Below are positions 46,666-55,662 of a stretch of 64,000 nucleotides of DNA, in pieces. A model generated the notes under the pieces. That model saw only the letters and a program-made list of their open reading frames with translations. It did no database searches and was not told where the DNA came from. The stretch is taken from positions 20,491 to 84,490 of the forward strand of contig MIAY01000013.1 in NCBI GenBank assembly GCA_001829315.1, read 5' to 3'. The stretch comes from Spirochaetes bacterium GWE1_32_154. Lineage in GTDB: Bacteria > Spirochaetota > GWE2-31-10. Position 1 is the first letter of the stretch. Each line of letters opens with the position of its first letter. A program made the translations under genes and the position numbers.

Positions 46666-48153
46666 TTATCGTGCTCTGATAAAAACTTCATCTGAAAAAT
46701 CACTCTCATGAGTACCGGTAATATCATCAAATGCTGTTATTGCGATATAATAAATCAAATTCATTGTAACCCCGGTTAATTCAAATTGATTTATTTTTGA
46801 TATTTTCAGCGGACTCTCACCTTGTATTGAATCACTTGAAAAATAATGTCCTGATTTGGTACCATAATATATTTTATATCCCTTGAGATCTCTTTCGGTA
46901 TTAGGATTCCATTTTAATTTAATTGTACCATTTTCTGAAACGACTCTAACACCAAGCGGTTTTGACGGTGGAAAATCTTTCTCATACTCAAGTGTTAATC
47001 CGCGAAATACCGGAGATGCATTACCACCTCTTCCGGGCAACAAAACAGCTTTCCATTGAAAAAATCGTGCCTTTGTATTTCTAATTAAATCATTACTCAA
47101 TTCAAGCCATTGAACATCTCTTAGTACATTTGTACTGTCTCTGTAAAAAGTGGTATCAGAAAATTTAACATAATATTTAATATCACTGTAATCGACACCT
47201 GAATCATCATCAAAAACTACATTTTTCAATGTCACAGAATAATCATCAAGCTTAATTACATCACTAATAATTTCACCGCCATCAGGCACATAATTATCAA
47301 GAATAGTAACTTCACTTCCTCTATTAATAATAAATTCATCGATAGAGCCGATAAAACCCGGAGCGATACTAATAACACATCGATTTCTTACATTATAAAA
47401 CAGACTTAATGGTGAGGTATACCGCTTTCCATCCTCTGTTGTCAAAACTATTGCATTTTCAACACCATTTAAATAAAGTTTAGTCATTCCCTCAACAGAA
47501 TTATAAGAAATTATTACATTACTCCATTGCCCGGGCACTATTCTTTCATATGAGATTAATTCAATGTCTTTTATTTTCTTAAAATCATTGGAAAATAACA
47601 CATTATTAAATCTCAGTTTTAATATTCCTTCATCCAATACCGTACTTATCGATTGATTCTCAACAGTATTTGTTATTTCATTATAATAATGAGCCCCAAT
47701 TTTGAAAACGACTTCATCCGTTGATAATTTCAAAGGATATATCCAAAAACTGATACTGAACGAATCAATAACACTACCCGGTTGAAATAAACTATTTTTA
47801 TTACCCTCAAGATCTATTCTATGATTTTCCTTAAAAAATAATGCTGAATTTGTCATAAATGCATCTTTATCACGATAAGTAAACGCTGAATATAAATATT
47901 TATAATTATTATCAATGGTATTATTTCTTTCCCGGTCAAATTTCAAATAGAGATCAACATTTTCAAGACTGTTTAAAGAATTCTTTTTAATTTTATAAAA
48001 TGAAGCACGATTATCAGAATACACAATATCAACATTTTTTGTTTTATATATATTATTCAAAAAATCATTTCCAATATTCCAACGTATAGAATCAGAAAAA
48101 GAATTATTTGAAAATAGTAATAAAACCGTTGTAATAAAAAATACTTTTATCAT
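46666..48153 (-). CDS. Exported LamG-like/FN3 domain protein
   Basis: A 495-residue secreted or surface protein. Start set at ATG 48153, which begins a signal peptide (MIKVFFITTVLLLFSNNSFS). The longer open frame upstream to 48366 is made of an inserted repeat element and is not coding. Residues about 70-280 are a concanavalin-like LamG/pentraxin domain (SFSISFWIYPLKL; GQWSNVIISYNSVEGMTKLY; FIGSIDEFII); residues about 405-490 are a fibronectin type III domain (KPLGVRVVSENGTIKLKWNP; LKGYKIYYGTKSG). Likely binds a glycan or protein outside the inner membrane. Upstream is the pseudo-esterase gene; downstream the TPR protein. Confidence 0.75.
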   Translation of the reverse strand: MIKVFFITTVLLLFSNNSFSDSIRWNIGNDFLNNIYKTKNVDIVYSDNRASFYKIKKNSLNSLENVDLYLKFDRERNNTIDNNYKYLYSAFTYRDKDAFMTNSALFFKENHRIDLEGNKNSLFQPGSVIDSFSISFWIYPLKLSTDEVVFKIGAHYYNEITNTVENQSISTVLDEGILKLRFNNVLFSNDFKKIKDIELISYERIVPGQWSNVIISYNSVEGMTKLYLNGVENAIVLTTEDGKRYTSPLSLFYNVRNRCVISIAPGFIGSIDEFIINRGSEVTILDNYVPDGGEIISDVIKLDDYSVTLKNVVFDDDSGVDYSDIKYYVKFSDTTFYRDSTNVLRDVQWLELSNDLIRNTKARFFQWKAVLLPGRGGNASPVFRGLTLEYEKDFPPSKPLGVRVVSENGTIKLKWNPNTERDLKGYKIYYGTKSGHYFSSDSIQGESPLKISKINQFELTGVTMNLIYYIAITAFDDITGTHESDFSDEVFIRAR

Positions 48154-48187
48154 ATTCGTCTCATTTACTCCATTATTACAATTTATC

Positions 48188-48296
48188 GAACTTCTTGCAA
48201 AAAATCTCGAATTTTTAGATGAAGCTACCCTGAACGCAATTTTATTGCGTAACGGTGAACGCAAAATCAAGTAATCCTGATTTTTGCAAGAGCCTC
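48188..48296 (-). repeat. Long copy of the dispersed element between the pseudo-esterase and LamG genes
   Basis: Inverted orientation, about 109 bp: GAACTTCTTGCAAAAA at the left, CGCAATTTTATTGCG hairpin in the middle, TTTTTGCAAGAGCCTC at the right. Bordered by TATC on both sides (48184-48187 and 48297-48300). A further half-copy (TTTTTTGCAACTGCCTC) follows at about 48314-48330. Confidence 0.85.
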
Positions 48297-48350
48297 TATC
48301 TATTTGTGACCGATTTTTTGCAACTGCCTCTATAGTATCGGATATTTTAT

Positions 48351-49577
48351 TTAATTCATAATCCATAATATCGAATCAATTAATGTATCTGACCATAATC
48401 CCCAACTATGCCCCTGATTAAAAAGCTTTAATTGGATTATGGTTTCAGGACTACTTTTTACTATTTTATCGTAAAAGCGTTTATTACCTTTATAATAATT
48501 ATATTTATTATGTACTTTTTTTTCATAAACACCACAAATCAAATATAAATGAGTTGAATTAAGATTTTTCACGATTTCATGAAAAAAAGATTTATTTTTA
48601 ATAACAATATTTTCAAATTTAATCTTTTTTTGATACGTAAATGCTAAAGCACCGCCTTGAGAGATTATACCTGAAAATAAATGAGGATTATTTTTTACTA
48701 TATATAAACTTTCATAGACCCCTAGATCATTAGCAACAATAAATCTGGAATTTTTGTTATCAATTGTTGAATAATTATTTCTTAAAAAATTTATTAATTC
48801 TACAGTAATAAAATCAGAGTATTCATCATTTAATAAAAAATCTGTTTTTCTATTTTTTGAATGTATAAAAACACCAATTACAGGCTCCATAATATTATTT
48901 TCAATAGCGAAATCTAATAAATGTCGCGCATTGCCATATTTCAAATATTGATATCCGTCAATAAAAAAAATTGTTTTATAATGTAACTCTCTTGTATACC
49001 CTTTGGGTAAATATACAGAAAATACTCTTGAACAATCTTTAGTATGTTCTACTAATGTTCCCGATTGAATAATATCATGCGACGAAGACAAATACTCAAG
49101 AAATTCAGGCATCTTAAAATAAGAAGATTTACCGATATTGTTCTTTCTTATTTGAGAATTAAAAGGATCAGTAATTTTTTTTCCATCAACAATAAATTGA
49201 TAGTCAAGCGATGCGTCCTTCTCAAACTGAAGTTCAATATAAAAAAGATTAGTATTTTTTACACGATTCATTTTTTCTCTGACCCCCCAACCTCCTGGTT
49301 GCCCGGAAAAAACGACTATTTTTGCATCCCCATAATAAACAAACAATGCTGTATTTTTAGTAACAATTGGAAACAGTGAAATTTTATCTAATTCGGATTT
49401 TATATATTTTTCTTTATTAATATCAGTTACATTAGAAACATCATGAATTAATGAATAAAAACGTGATCTATCGTCAACTGAGAAAAGTAATGAAAAAGAA
49501 GTAATACAAAATATAAATAGTATAAGAAAAAATTTTTTATAATTATTAGTAATAAAAATAAAATCAAACATGTACAT
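48351..49577 (-). CDS. Exported esterase-D-like protein with early-set domain; catalytic serine replaced
   Basis: A protein of about 408 residues. An N-terminal hydrophobic segment (about 15-35) suggests export. Residues about 75-155 form an early-set domain like CBM48 of glycogen enzymes (VVFSGQPGGWG; LDYQFIVDGKKITDPFN). Residues about 170-409 match the putative-esterase (Fes/IroE, feruloyl esterase) alpha/beta hydrolase. The nucleophile elbow, normally G-N-S-L-G-G, reads A-N-D-L-G-V, so the serine is aspartate (D285 counted from the TTG at 49580), while the C-terminal histidine H391 (NQGHSWG) is kept. Probably a non-catalytic binding protein. ATG 49577, four bases after AGGAG, is the preferred start. 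Confidence 0.75.
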   Translation of the reverse strand: MYMFDFIFITNNYKKFFLILFIFCITSFSLLFSVDDRSRFYSLIHDVSNVTDINKEKYIKSELDKISLFPIVTKNTALFVYYGDAKIVVFSGQPGGWGVREKMNRVKNTNLFYIELQFEKDASLDYQFIVDGKKITDPFNSQIRKNNIGKSSYFKMPEFLEYLSSSHDIIQSGTLVEHTKDCSRVFSVYLPKGYTRELHYKTIFFIDGYQYLKYGNARHLLDFAIENNIMEPVIGVFIHSKNRKTDFLLNDEYSDFITVELINFLRNNYSTIDNKNSRFIVANDLGVYESLYIVKNNPHLFSGIISQGGALAFTYQKKIKFENIVIKNKSFFHEIVKNLNSTHLYLICGVYEKKVHNKYNYYKGNKRFYDKIVKSSPETIIQLKLFNQGHSWGLWSDTLIDSILWIMN

Positions 49578-49608
49578 CAATCTCCTGAAAAACTATCAAC
49601 TACCTGAT

Positions 49609-49636
49609 AAGGCTCTTGCATTTTTTTCTAAGCCTC
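49609..49636. repeat. Degenerate short copy of the dispersed element
   Basis: AAGGCTCTTGCATTTTTTTC then TAAGCCTC: only the outer bases of the inverted ends are kept. Flanks are TGAT and TCAT. It lies in the divergent region between the pseudo-esterase and acyl synthetase genes. Confidence 0.5.
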
Positions 49637-49766
49637 TCATAATATATATAAATTTATTGAATAATTCAAGAAAAGGTTATCATCTGTTTACTTTACATTA
49701 TATTTATTGTAAAATTAAAAGTACATTTTTTTTACTATTTGTAGAATATATAAGGAGCCTCGTACT

Positions 49767-51680
49767 ATGACAAAAAAGCCACAAACAATTATTGACTTTA
49801 TTTATCAAGCAGCAGAACAATATCCTGAAAAAATTTATATAAAATATAAAGATGGTGATAATACAAAATCATTTACATACAAAGAATTTGTTGTAATGAT
49901 TGAAAAACTATCAGGAACTCTTTATGGTATTGGTTTACGTAAAGGTGATAAAGTTGGTATTGTTTCAGACAATTCATGGAAATGGATGTTAATTGATCAA
50001 GCTATATTATCATTAGGAGCTGCCGATGTCCCAAGGGGGTCTGATTCAAATTCCGTCGAATTAGTATATATATTAAAACATTCCGATTCAAAAATATGTT
50101 TTGTCGAAAATGCTGAACAAGCTGATAAAATACTACCCGAAATCAAAGAATTAGAACATTTAAAAACGATCATACTGATAACTGATGAAATAAATAATAT
50201 TAAAACAAAAATACCACACGGGATTGAAATCCTTCATTTAAATGATCTTCTGGATAATAAAAACTCTGATAACCATATTGAAGCGGTAAGAAGTTTACGT
50301 TTATCAATTAAACCAGATGATTTGGCAACTCTTATTTACACTTCCGGAACAACAGGGATACCTAAAGGTGTTATGCTCTCACATGATAATATTGTTGCTG
50401 ATATTGAATACATGCTAATGATTCTCGATCCTTGCGAAAAAGATCGATGGGTATCTGTTTTGCCAATCTGGCATGTATATGAAAGAACGGTTGAATACGC
50501 AGTTATTGCAAGTTACGGTTTAATGGCATATTCCAAACCGGTTGCAAAACAATTACTTCCTGTGCTATCAGAGATACGACCAACATGGATGGTGTCCGTA
50601 CCGCGAATCTGGGAATCGCTATACAATGGTATTATGATTCAAGTAAAAGGGGGGAGTACAATAAAACAACTTCTATTTAATACATTTCTTGCAATAGGCT
50701 TGTACCACAATAGAAATTGGAAAGAATTTATGGGTATGGTTGCCTATTTTCAAAAGCGATCACTTTTACTTAGAATATGGAAAAAAATAAGTTCACTTAT
50801 ACTTCTGATACTTGTCCTTCCACTTGATTTTATCGGTAATATTCTTGTTTTCAGTAAAATCAGAAAAAAGATTGGCGGAAAAATGAAAACACCTATTTCC
50901 GGAGGCGGAAAATTACCTGATTATTTAGATGATTTTTTTAACGCAATTAAAATTAATATCCTTGAAGGATATGGAATGACAGAAACATCACCGGTTATTT
51001 GCGTTAGAACAAATACCACATTGGTGTCTAAAACAGTAGGACGACCAATTCCACATGTTGAAGTAATGATTGGAGATGAAAACTTCACACCGCTTCAAAA
51101 TCAATGTGAAAAAGGGTTGATATATGTCAAAGGTAGAATTGTTATGAAAGGCTACTACAAAGACCCGGAAAATACACTTAAAATTCTTAAAAACGGATGG
51201 CTTAACACAGGAGATTTAGGTCGAAAAACAATTTCCGGTGAGGTTCAAATCTTAGGACGGGCTAAAGAAACCATTGTTCTAACCGGAGGTGAAAATATTG
51301 AGCCGTCTCCAATTGAAGAAGCATTACTTGAGCACCCATTAATTAAAAATATAATGATTGTCGGACAGGATCAGAAATACCTGGCTGCATTAGTTATTCC
51401 TGATGAAGAAGCAATTATTCAATTTACAAAAGATTCAGGTATACCATCATCTTCAATACAGGATATTTGCAATAATCCGATCATTATTGATGCAATTCAC
51501 ACAATAATAAAAGAACGTATTACTGTTAAGAATGGCTTTAAACCATATGAAAATATAAAATACATTAAACTTATACCAAAACAATTTGAAATAGGAGAAG
51601 AATTGACACGATCTTTAAAAATGAAACGAAATATCATTACAGAGTTGTATCAAAAAGAAATTAACCAGATGTTTAAATAG
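49767..51680 (+). CDS. Long-chain fatty acid--CoA/ACP ligase (AMP-binding enzyme)
   Basis: A 637-residue ANL-superfamily enzyme activating fatty acids as acyl-AMP and transferring them to CoA or ACP. The phosphate loop YTSGTTGIPKGVMLSH is at about 190-205; further motifs are LEGYGMTETSPVIC, LNTGDLGRKT and ILGRAKETIVLTGGENIEPS. A membrane-associated hydrophobic stretch (LLILVLPLDFIGNILVF, about 350) is typical of the long-chain group. The C-terminal lysine region is present. AAGGAG precedes the ATG. Spirochaetes that take up host or environmental lipids often carry several such enzymes; the exact acceptor is not visible. Confidence 0.9.
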   Translation: MTKKPQTIIDFIYQAAEQYPEKIYIKYKDGDNTKSFTYKEFVVMIEKLSGTLYGIGLRKGDKVGIVSDNSWKWMLIDQAILSLGAADVPRGSDSNSVELVYILKHSDSKICFVENAEQADKILPEIKELEHLKTIILITDEINNIKTKIPHGIEILHLNDLLDNKNSDNHIEAVRSLRLSIKPDDLATLIYTSGTTGIPKGVMLSHDNIVADIEYMLMILDPCEKDRWVSVLPIWHVYERTVEYAVIASYGLMAYSKPVAKQLLPVLSEIRPTWMVSVPRIWESLYNGIMIQVKGGSTIKQLLFNTFLAIGLYHNRNWKEFMGMVAYFQKRSLLLRIWKKISSLILLILVLPLDFIGNILVFSKIRKKIGGKMKTPISGGGKLPDYLDDFFNAIKINILEGYGMTETSPVICVRTNTTLVSKTVGRPIPHVEVMIGDENFTPLQNQCEKGLIYVKGRIVMKGYYKDPENTLKILKNGWLNTGDLGRKTISGEVQILGRAKETIVLTGGENIEPSPIEEALLEHPLIKNIMIVGQDQKYLAALVIPDEEAIIQFTKDSGIPSSSIQDICNNPIIIDAIHTIIKERITVKNGFKPYENIKYIKLIPKQFEIGEELTRSLKMKRNIITELYQKEINQMFK

Positions 51681-51778
51681 CCGGGTCTCATACAAAGAAA
51701 CTATAAAGGAGAGGTACCTGCTAAAATTAACAATCACCTCTACTTTTATTAAAAAAAATACCGATAATTAATAAATTG

Positions 51779-51807
51779 TTGATATTTATTAATTATTTTT
51801 GTATAAG
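51779..51807 (+). promoter_or_regulatory. Probable sigma-70 promoter of the M23-bactofilin operon
   Basis: TTGATA (51779-51784), 17-bp spacer, TATAAG (51802-51807), about 36 bases upstream of the M23 start codon. Confidence 0.45.
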
Positions 51808-51843
51808 TTTAAATAGTTTATTAAGATAAAAGGTTGATTACGT

Positions 51844-52860
51844 ATGAATAAAACTACTAATTTTAAGAAATTTGAAAAGAAGGTCTTCTTAAACTTCGCC
51901 AATATCATATCCTGGTTATCTGAAAAAACCAGTTTTCTGTTTAAAAAGATTCATGAAATCGGCTCTCAAAAACTAACGATAATGTTAATACCCCACTCTG
52001 AAAAAAAGGTATTCAACTTAAGAATAAATCTTTTCCTTTTAACACTCATAATTATTAGTGCATCATCATCACTTGGAGTAATTACCTTTCTTTCTATAGA
52101 CAATTATAACAAATCAATGCAATATTATGATGCCAGTATAAAAACACAGGTTAATGAAAAAAAATCACGGGAATACAAAGAAATTTTGAATGAGATATAC
52201 GAATCTCATAAAACATATAAAGTTAAATTAAACACTTTACTTACAAAACTTAATTCACCTGCAATTAAAGCTATGGAAGAAAATTATAATTACAGTCTGA
52301 ATCAAGGAGGTCCTCTTAATCAAATAGAAAAAAATAATTTATCCGATATTGAGTTTGAAAAGGTGGAATCACAAAAACTATTAATGGATTATAAATTTTC
52401 GGCAAAAGCATTTAATGAAATCACTAACAAACTTTCAAGCCATGAAAAAATAACAAAAGACCTTCCTTTCGGCAGTCCTGTTAGAGGGCCTTATTTTATA
52501 ACATCAACGTTCGGACTAAGAATTCATCCTGTTTTTAAAGTTCTCGATGTTCACACAGGTATTGACTTAGCTAATGAGTTTGGAACACCAATTATATCAA
52601 CGGCGCCGGGAACTGTTGAAAAAGTACTATATAGCGGAGTCGGTTATGGAAATCACATCATAATCAGACATAAAATGGGTTATTCAACCCTTTACGCCCA
52701 TTTACGATCTGCCGTGGTAGTTCCAGGAGATCAAGTTAGAAAAAATCAAATAATCGGTTACATGGGTAATAGTGGAACGGTTACAGGTGTTCATATTCAT
52801 TATGAAATAAGACTTGCCAATAAACCGGTTGATCCATGGATTTATCTTAATGTAGACTAG
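51844..52860 (+). CDS. Membrane-anchored M23 peptidoglycan endopeptidase
   Basis: A 338-residue protein: cytoplasmic N-terminus of about 55 residues, one transmembrane helix (about 60-82, LRINLFLLTLIIISASSSLG), a coiled-coil region, and a C-terminal M23/LytM domain. Zinc ligands are intact: H237 and D241 in DVHTGIDLA and H319 of HIHYE, with YAHL also present. It should cut peptide cross-links in the periplasm. It is 16 bp upstream of a bactofilin gene; such pairs control cell shape in several bacteria, the bactofilin positioning the peptidase through its membrane anchor. Confidence 0.92.
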   Translation: MNKTTNFKKFEKKVFLNFANIISWLSEKTSFLFKKIHEIGSQKLTIMLIPHSEKKVFNLRINLFLLTLIIISASSSLGVITFLSIDNYNKSMQYYDASIKTQVNEKKSREYKEILNEIYESHKTYKVKLNTLLTKLNSPAIKAMEENYNYSLNQGGPLNQIEKNNLSDIEFEKVESQKLLMDYKFSAKAFNEITNKLSSHEKITKDLPFGSPVRGPYFITSTFGLRIHPVFKVLDVHTGIDLANEFGTPIISTAPGTVEKVLYSGVGYGNHIIIRHKMGYSTLYAHLRSAVVVPGDQVRKNQIIGYMGNSGTVTGVHIHYEIRLANKPVDPWIYLNVD

Positions 52861-52876
52861 TCACCAGGGATATATA

Positions 52877-53260
52877 ATGCATACTAAAAATGACAATTCA
52901 ATAAATTCATTTATCGGTAATTCTACTTATTTTAGTGGAGATATAGAAACCGATGGACCAATAAGAATTGATGGAAAATTCAAAGGAAGAATCATTTCTT
53001 CGGGAATGGTTTATCTTGGAAGAAAAAGTTTATCCGAGTGCAAAATTTTTGCTCGTGATGTGATAATTGGCGGTACAATCAAAGGTGATATTTATTCAGA
53101 AAACAGTTTAAAAGTGTTAAAATCTGCTGAAATAATAGGAAACATATATTCATCAACAATACAAATGGATGATGGAGTAATCTTTGATGGTGAATGCAGA
53201 ATTCTATCCAAGGAGGAAATGAAATCTTTAATAGATAAAAGGAAAATAGAAAGAATCTAA
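52877..53260 (+). CDS. Bactofilin
   Basis: A 127-residue bactofilin (polymer-forming cytoskeletal protein, DUF583). The beta-helical core is seen as repeated G-rich rungs: FSGDIETDGPIRIDGKFKGR, ISSGMVYLGRK, ARDVIIGGTIKGDIYSENSL, VLKSAEIIGNIYSSTIQMDD. Polymerises on the inner face of the membrane without nucleotide. Sits between the M23 gene (16 bp) and yaaR (10 bp) and so is surely in their operon. Confidence 0.95.
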   Translation: MHTKNDNSINSFIGNSTYFSGDIETDGPIRIDGKFKGRIISSGMVYLGRKSLSECKIFARDVIIGGTIKGDIYSENSLKVLKSAEIIGNIYSSTIQMDDGVIFDGECRILSKEEMKSLIDKRKIERI

Positions 53261-53270
53261 CAGGTACAAT

Positions 53271-53792
53271 ATGGATAAAATAAACAATAACTATTATTTA
53301 TTTAATACAGATTTAAAAAATAAGGACTTAAAAAAAAAGAAAAATATTAATGATAAAGATACTAAACAGGTAACGTCACGATCTTTTTTTAACAATTTAT
53401 TTGAAAGTGAACAGTTATTAAATGAATCTGAAATAATTGAGAAACAATCAATTGAATATGAATCATTCCGTGAAGAAATATCAGTAATGTTAAAAGATAT
53501 TGGTAATCAGGGTAAAAAATTAAAACAAAATAGAAACATAATTGAACTTGAAAAATACAAAAAGATAATCAAGTCCTTTTTAAATAAAATAATTAATGCA
53601 TCTGAATCTGTTACATTAAAATCAATTTATAACAGTAAAAAAAAGGAGAAAATTTCAAAACTTCATCTTTCAATAATTGATGAAGAACTTTTACACTTAA
53701 CAAGAACATTTATTGATGCACAGTCTTCAATTATTAAACTTGCATCACAATTAGATAAAATTGAAGGATTATTATTAGATTTAGCTTTTTAG
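53271..53792 (+). CDS. yaaR: YaaR-like protein (DUF327)
   Basis: A 173-residue lysine-rich helical protein of the DUF327 family: the DTKQVTSRSFFNNLFE segment and the C-terminal DEELLHLTRTFIDAQSSIIKLASQLDKIEGLLLDLAF region (broken here only by description) fit the family. In Bacillus, yaaR stands close to yaaT (ricT); here the next gene is the RicT/YaaT homologue, 15 bp away. Molecular function is not established. Confidence 0.8.
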   Translation: MDKINNNYYLFNTDLKNKDLKKKKNINDKDTKQVTSRSFFNNLFESEQLLNESEIIEKQSIEYESFREEISVMLKDIGNQGKKLKQNRNIIELEKYKKIIKSFLNKIINASESVTLKSIYNSKKKEKISKLHLSIIDEELLHLTRTFIDAQSSIIKLASQLDKIEGLLLDLAF

Positions 53793-53807
53793 AATGGAGA
53801 ACTATTT

Positions 53808-54749
53808 ATGAATTTAGACTACAATGAAAATATAGATAATTTAAGAGATTTAGAAGACACAGACATTTCTGTAAAAAAGAAAATTAAAAAAAATCACAAA
53901 ATTGCTGATGACGACAACTTTTACCGTGTAAAAACAGTTTATAATCAATACTCATATATTTTTAGATCAAAAAATACAGATATTCCAAGAGGAACAATTT
54001 TAATTGTTCCAACACAATATGGTAATGAAGTTGGTATTTGCCAGGGAAAAACAACAAATATCGATGAGATTTCATATCAGGACGAATTAACTGATATAGT
54101 AAGAATTGCTAATGAGAAAGACAAAGCTAAGCATAGTGAAAATATCAAAAAAGAAGAAAAAGCATACGAATTAACAATAAAGAAAATTGCTGAACATAAA
54201 CTTGAAATGAAATTAATTAATGTTCATTATTTTCTGGAAGATTCAAAAATATTATTTAACTTCACATCAGATGGCAGAGTGGATTTTAGAGAACTGGTTA
54301 AAGATCTTGCGTCGATTTTCAAAACAAGAATTGAACTCCGGCAAATTGGCGTCAGGGATGAATGTAGAATAATTGGAAGTTATGGTCAATGCGGTAAAAA
54401 GTTATGTTGCTCAGGAACCCTTAACGAATTAACTCCTATCACCATAAAAATGGCGAAAGAACAAAATATTACTTTAAATTCATTAAAAATAAGCGGTACT
54501 TGTGGCAGACTTCTTTGTTGCTTATCCTATGAGAATGAAACATATACAGAAGAAAAAAAGGCTTATCCACGTGAAGGGACTAAAGTATTTGTTAATGATG
54601 AATTATTTATTCTTGTTGAAATTAATATTCAATCAAAGAAATTAAAACTATTAAGTGAAGAACACAGAGAAAGGTTTATTTATATAAGTAAAAATGATTT
54701 ATCATTTGATAAATCTAAAAATATGTATATAGCAAATTTAAATCATTAA
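53808..54749 (+). CDS. ricT: PSP1-domain protein, RicT/YaaT-like
   Basis: A 313-residue protein whose C-terminal two thirds form the PSP1 domain: VDFRELVKDLASIFKTRIEL, RQIGVRDECRIIGSYGQCGK, KLCCSG, GTCGRLLCCLSYE. The paired cysteines of this region correspond to those that hold iron-sulphur clusters in the Bacillus RicAFT complex, where RicT helps direct mRNA processing. Last gene of the M23-bactofilin-yaaR-ricT operon. A repeat element begins directly at its stop codon. Confidence 0.88.
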   Translation: MNLDYNENIDNLRDLEDTDISVKKKIKKNHKIADDDNFYRVKTVYNQYSYIFRSKNTDIPRGTILIVPTQYGNEVGICQGKTTNIDEISYQDELTDIVRIANEKDKAKHSENIKKEEKAYELTIKKIAEHKLEMKLINVHYFLEDSKILFNFTSDGRVDFRELVKDLASIFKTRIELRQIGVRDECRIIGSYGQCGKKLCCSGTLNELTPITIKMAKEQNITLNSLKISGTCGRLLCCLSYENETYTEEKKAYPREGTKVFVNDELFILVEINIQSKKLKLLSEEHRERFIYISKNDLSFDKSKNMYIANLNH

Positions 54750-54801
54750 AGCTTCTTGCAAAAAAAACTCTTTTTATCTCGAATTTTTGCACAGGGGTCT
54801 C
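54749..54801 (+). repeat. Short copy of the dispersed element at the ricT stop codon
   Basis: AAGCTTCTTGCAAAAA ... CTCGAATTTTTGCACAGGGG TCTC: the left end is intact, the right end diverged. No target duplication is visible. It starts on the last base of the ricT stop codon. Confidence 0.7.
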
Positions 54802-54812
54802 AGAAGAAACTT

Positions 54813-54840
54813 AAAAGCCTGCATTCTCTGCAGGCTTTTT
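54813..54840. terminator. Bidirectional terminator between ricT and the methyltransferase gene
   Basis: Stem AAAAGCCTGC / GCAGGCTTTT with a seven-base loop and T runs on both strands, serving two converging genes. Confidence 0.88.
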
Positions 54841-55651
54841 AATAATGAAAATTCTTATATGCGAGTACACTAACAACATCACCGGTACCTGTTATTTTAA
54901 CGAGTCGATCAGTCATGTTCTTTATTACTTTATGTACCTTTCCCGACGGAATACTTCCCCATGTTATTGTTTCGTCAACAATAAACCCGGATTTACTTAA
55001 AAGGTGTATTAAATTCTTCTTATTAAACAAAAACAAATGATCATCAACAATACATCTCCAATCTTCATCAAATACTTTAGAAAACACCCCATCTGAATTT
55101 GGTGTAGTAATTACAATAAAACCATCGGGTTTTAATAATTTATAAATTTTTTCTATAAAATCTTTCGGATTATTTAAATGTTCAATAAGATGTGAAAAAT
55201 GAATAAAATCAAAAGAACCTTCGCGCAAATCAGCCTCTTCCAGAGTTTTATTTATTATATTAACACCATATTTACTAATACCATATATTGCGGATTCCTT
55301 ACATATTTCAATCCCGGTTGATTTATGCCCGCAATCATCCATATATTTTAAAAATAAACCTGTCGCACAACCAATTTCTAAAATAGATGACCCCTTATCA
55401 AGTAGTGATAATACATCAAAATCATCAATTGTTTTTTTTACTAAATTAAAAAAGTTTTCTTCATTCTGAATTTCATATTGAAAATAATCATGATTATATC
55501 TTTGCTTTGTTTTATCAATTGATTCCTGAGGATTTTGAAATATCATTTTACAAAAACCACATTGATTAAAGCCTGATTTTTTCCATTTATTCGTATAAAT
55601 ATTCTTTATTTTATTCTTTGAACAAATCGGACATTCTGTAAAATACACCAC
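54839..55651 (-). CDS. SAM-dependent methyltransferase with N-terminal zinc ribbon
   Basis: A 270-residue protein. Residues 7-37 hold two CxxC pairs (ECPICSKN and QCGFCK), a probable zinc ribbon. Then a class I methyltransferase: SILEIGCATGLFLKYM is the SAM-binding motif, DFIHFSHLIEHL motif II and GFIVITTPNS motif III. This domain pair is common in enzymes acting on sugars or lipids in envelope biosynthesis clusters. It follows the second M23 gene by 11 bp. Substrate unknown. Confidence 0.85.
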   Translation of the reverse strand: MVYFTECPICSKNKIKNIYTNKWKKSGFNQCGFCKMIFQNPQESIDKTKQRYNHDYFQYEIQNEENFFNLVKKTIDDFDVLSLLDKGSSILEIGCATGLFLKYMDDCGHKSTGIEICKESAIYGISKYGVNIINKTLEEADLREGSFDFIHFSHLIEHLNNPKDFIEKIYKLLKPDGFIVITTPNSDGVFSKVFDEDWRCIVDDHLFLFNKKNLIHLLSKSGFIVDETITWGSIPSGKVHKVIKNMTDRLVKITGTGDVVSVLAYKNFHY

Positions 55652-55662
55652 AATTTTCTCCC

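Noticed and set aside
51700..51760. Terminator or tRNA-like fold after the acyl synthetase gene (AGAGGT ... ACCTCT)
   Set aside because: The loop is over 20 bases and there is no clean T run or tRNA cloverleaf.
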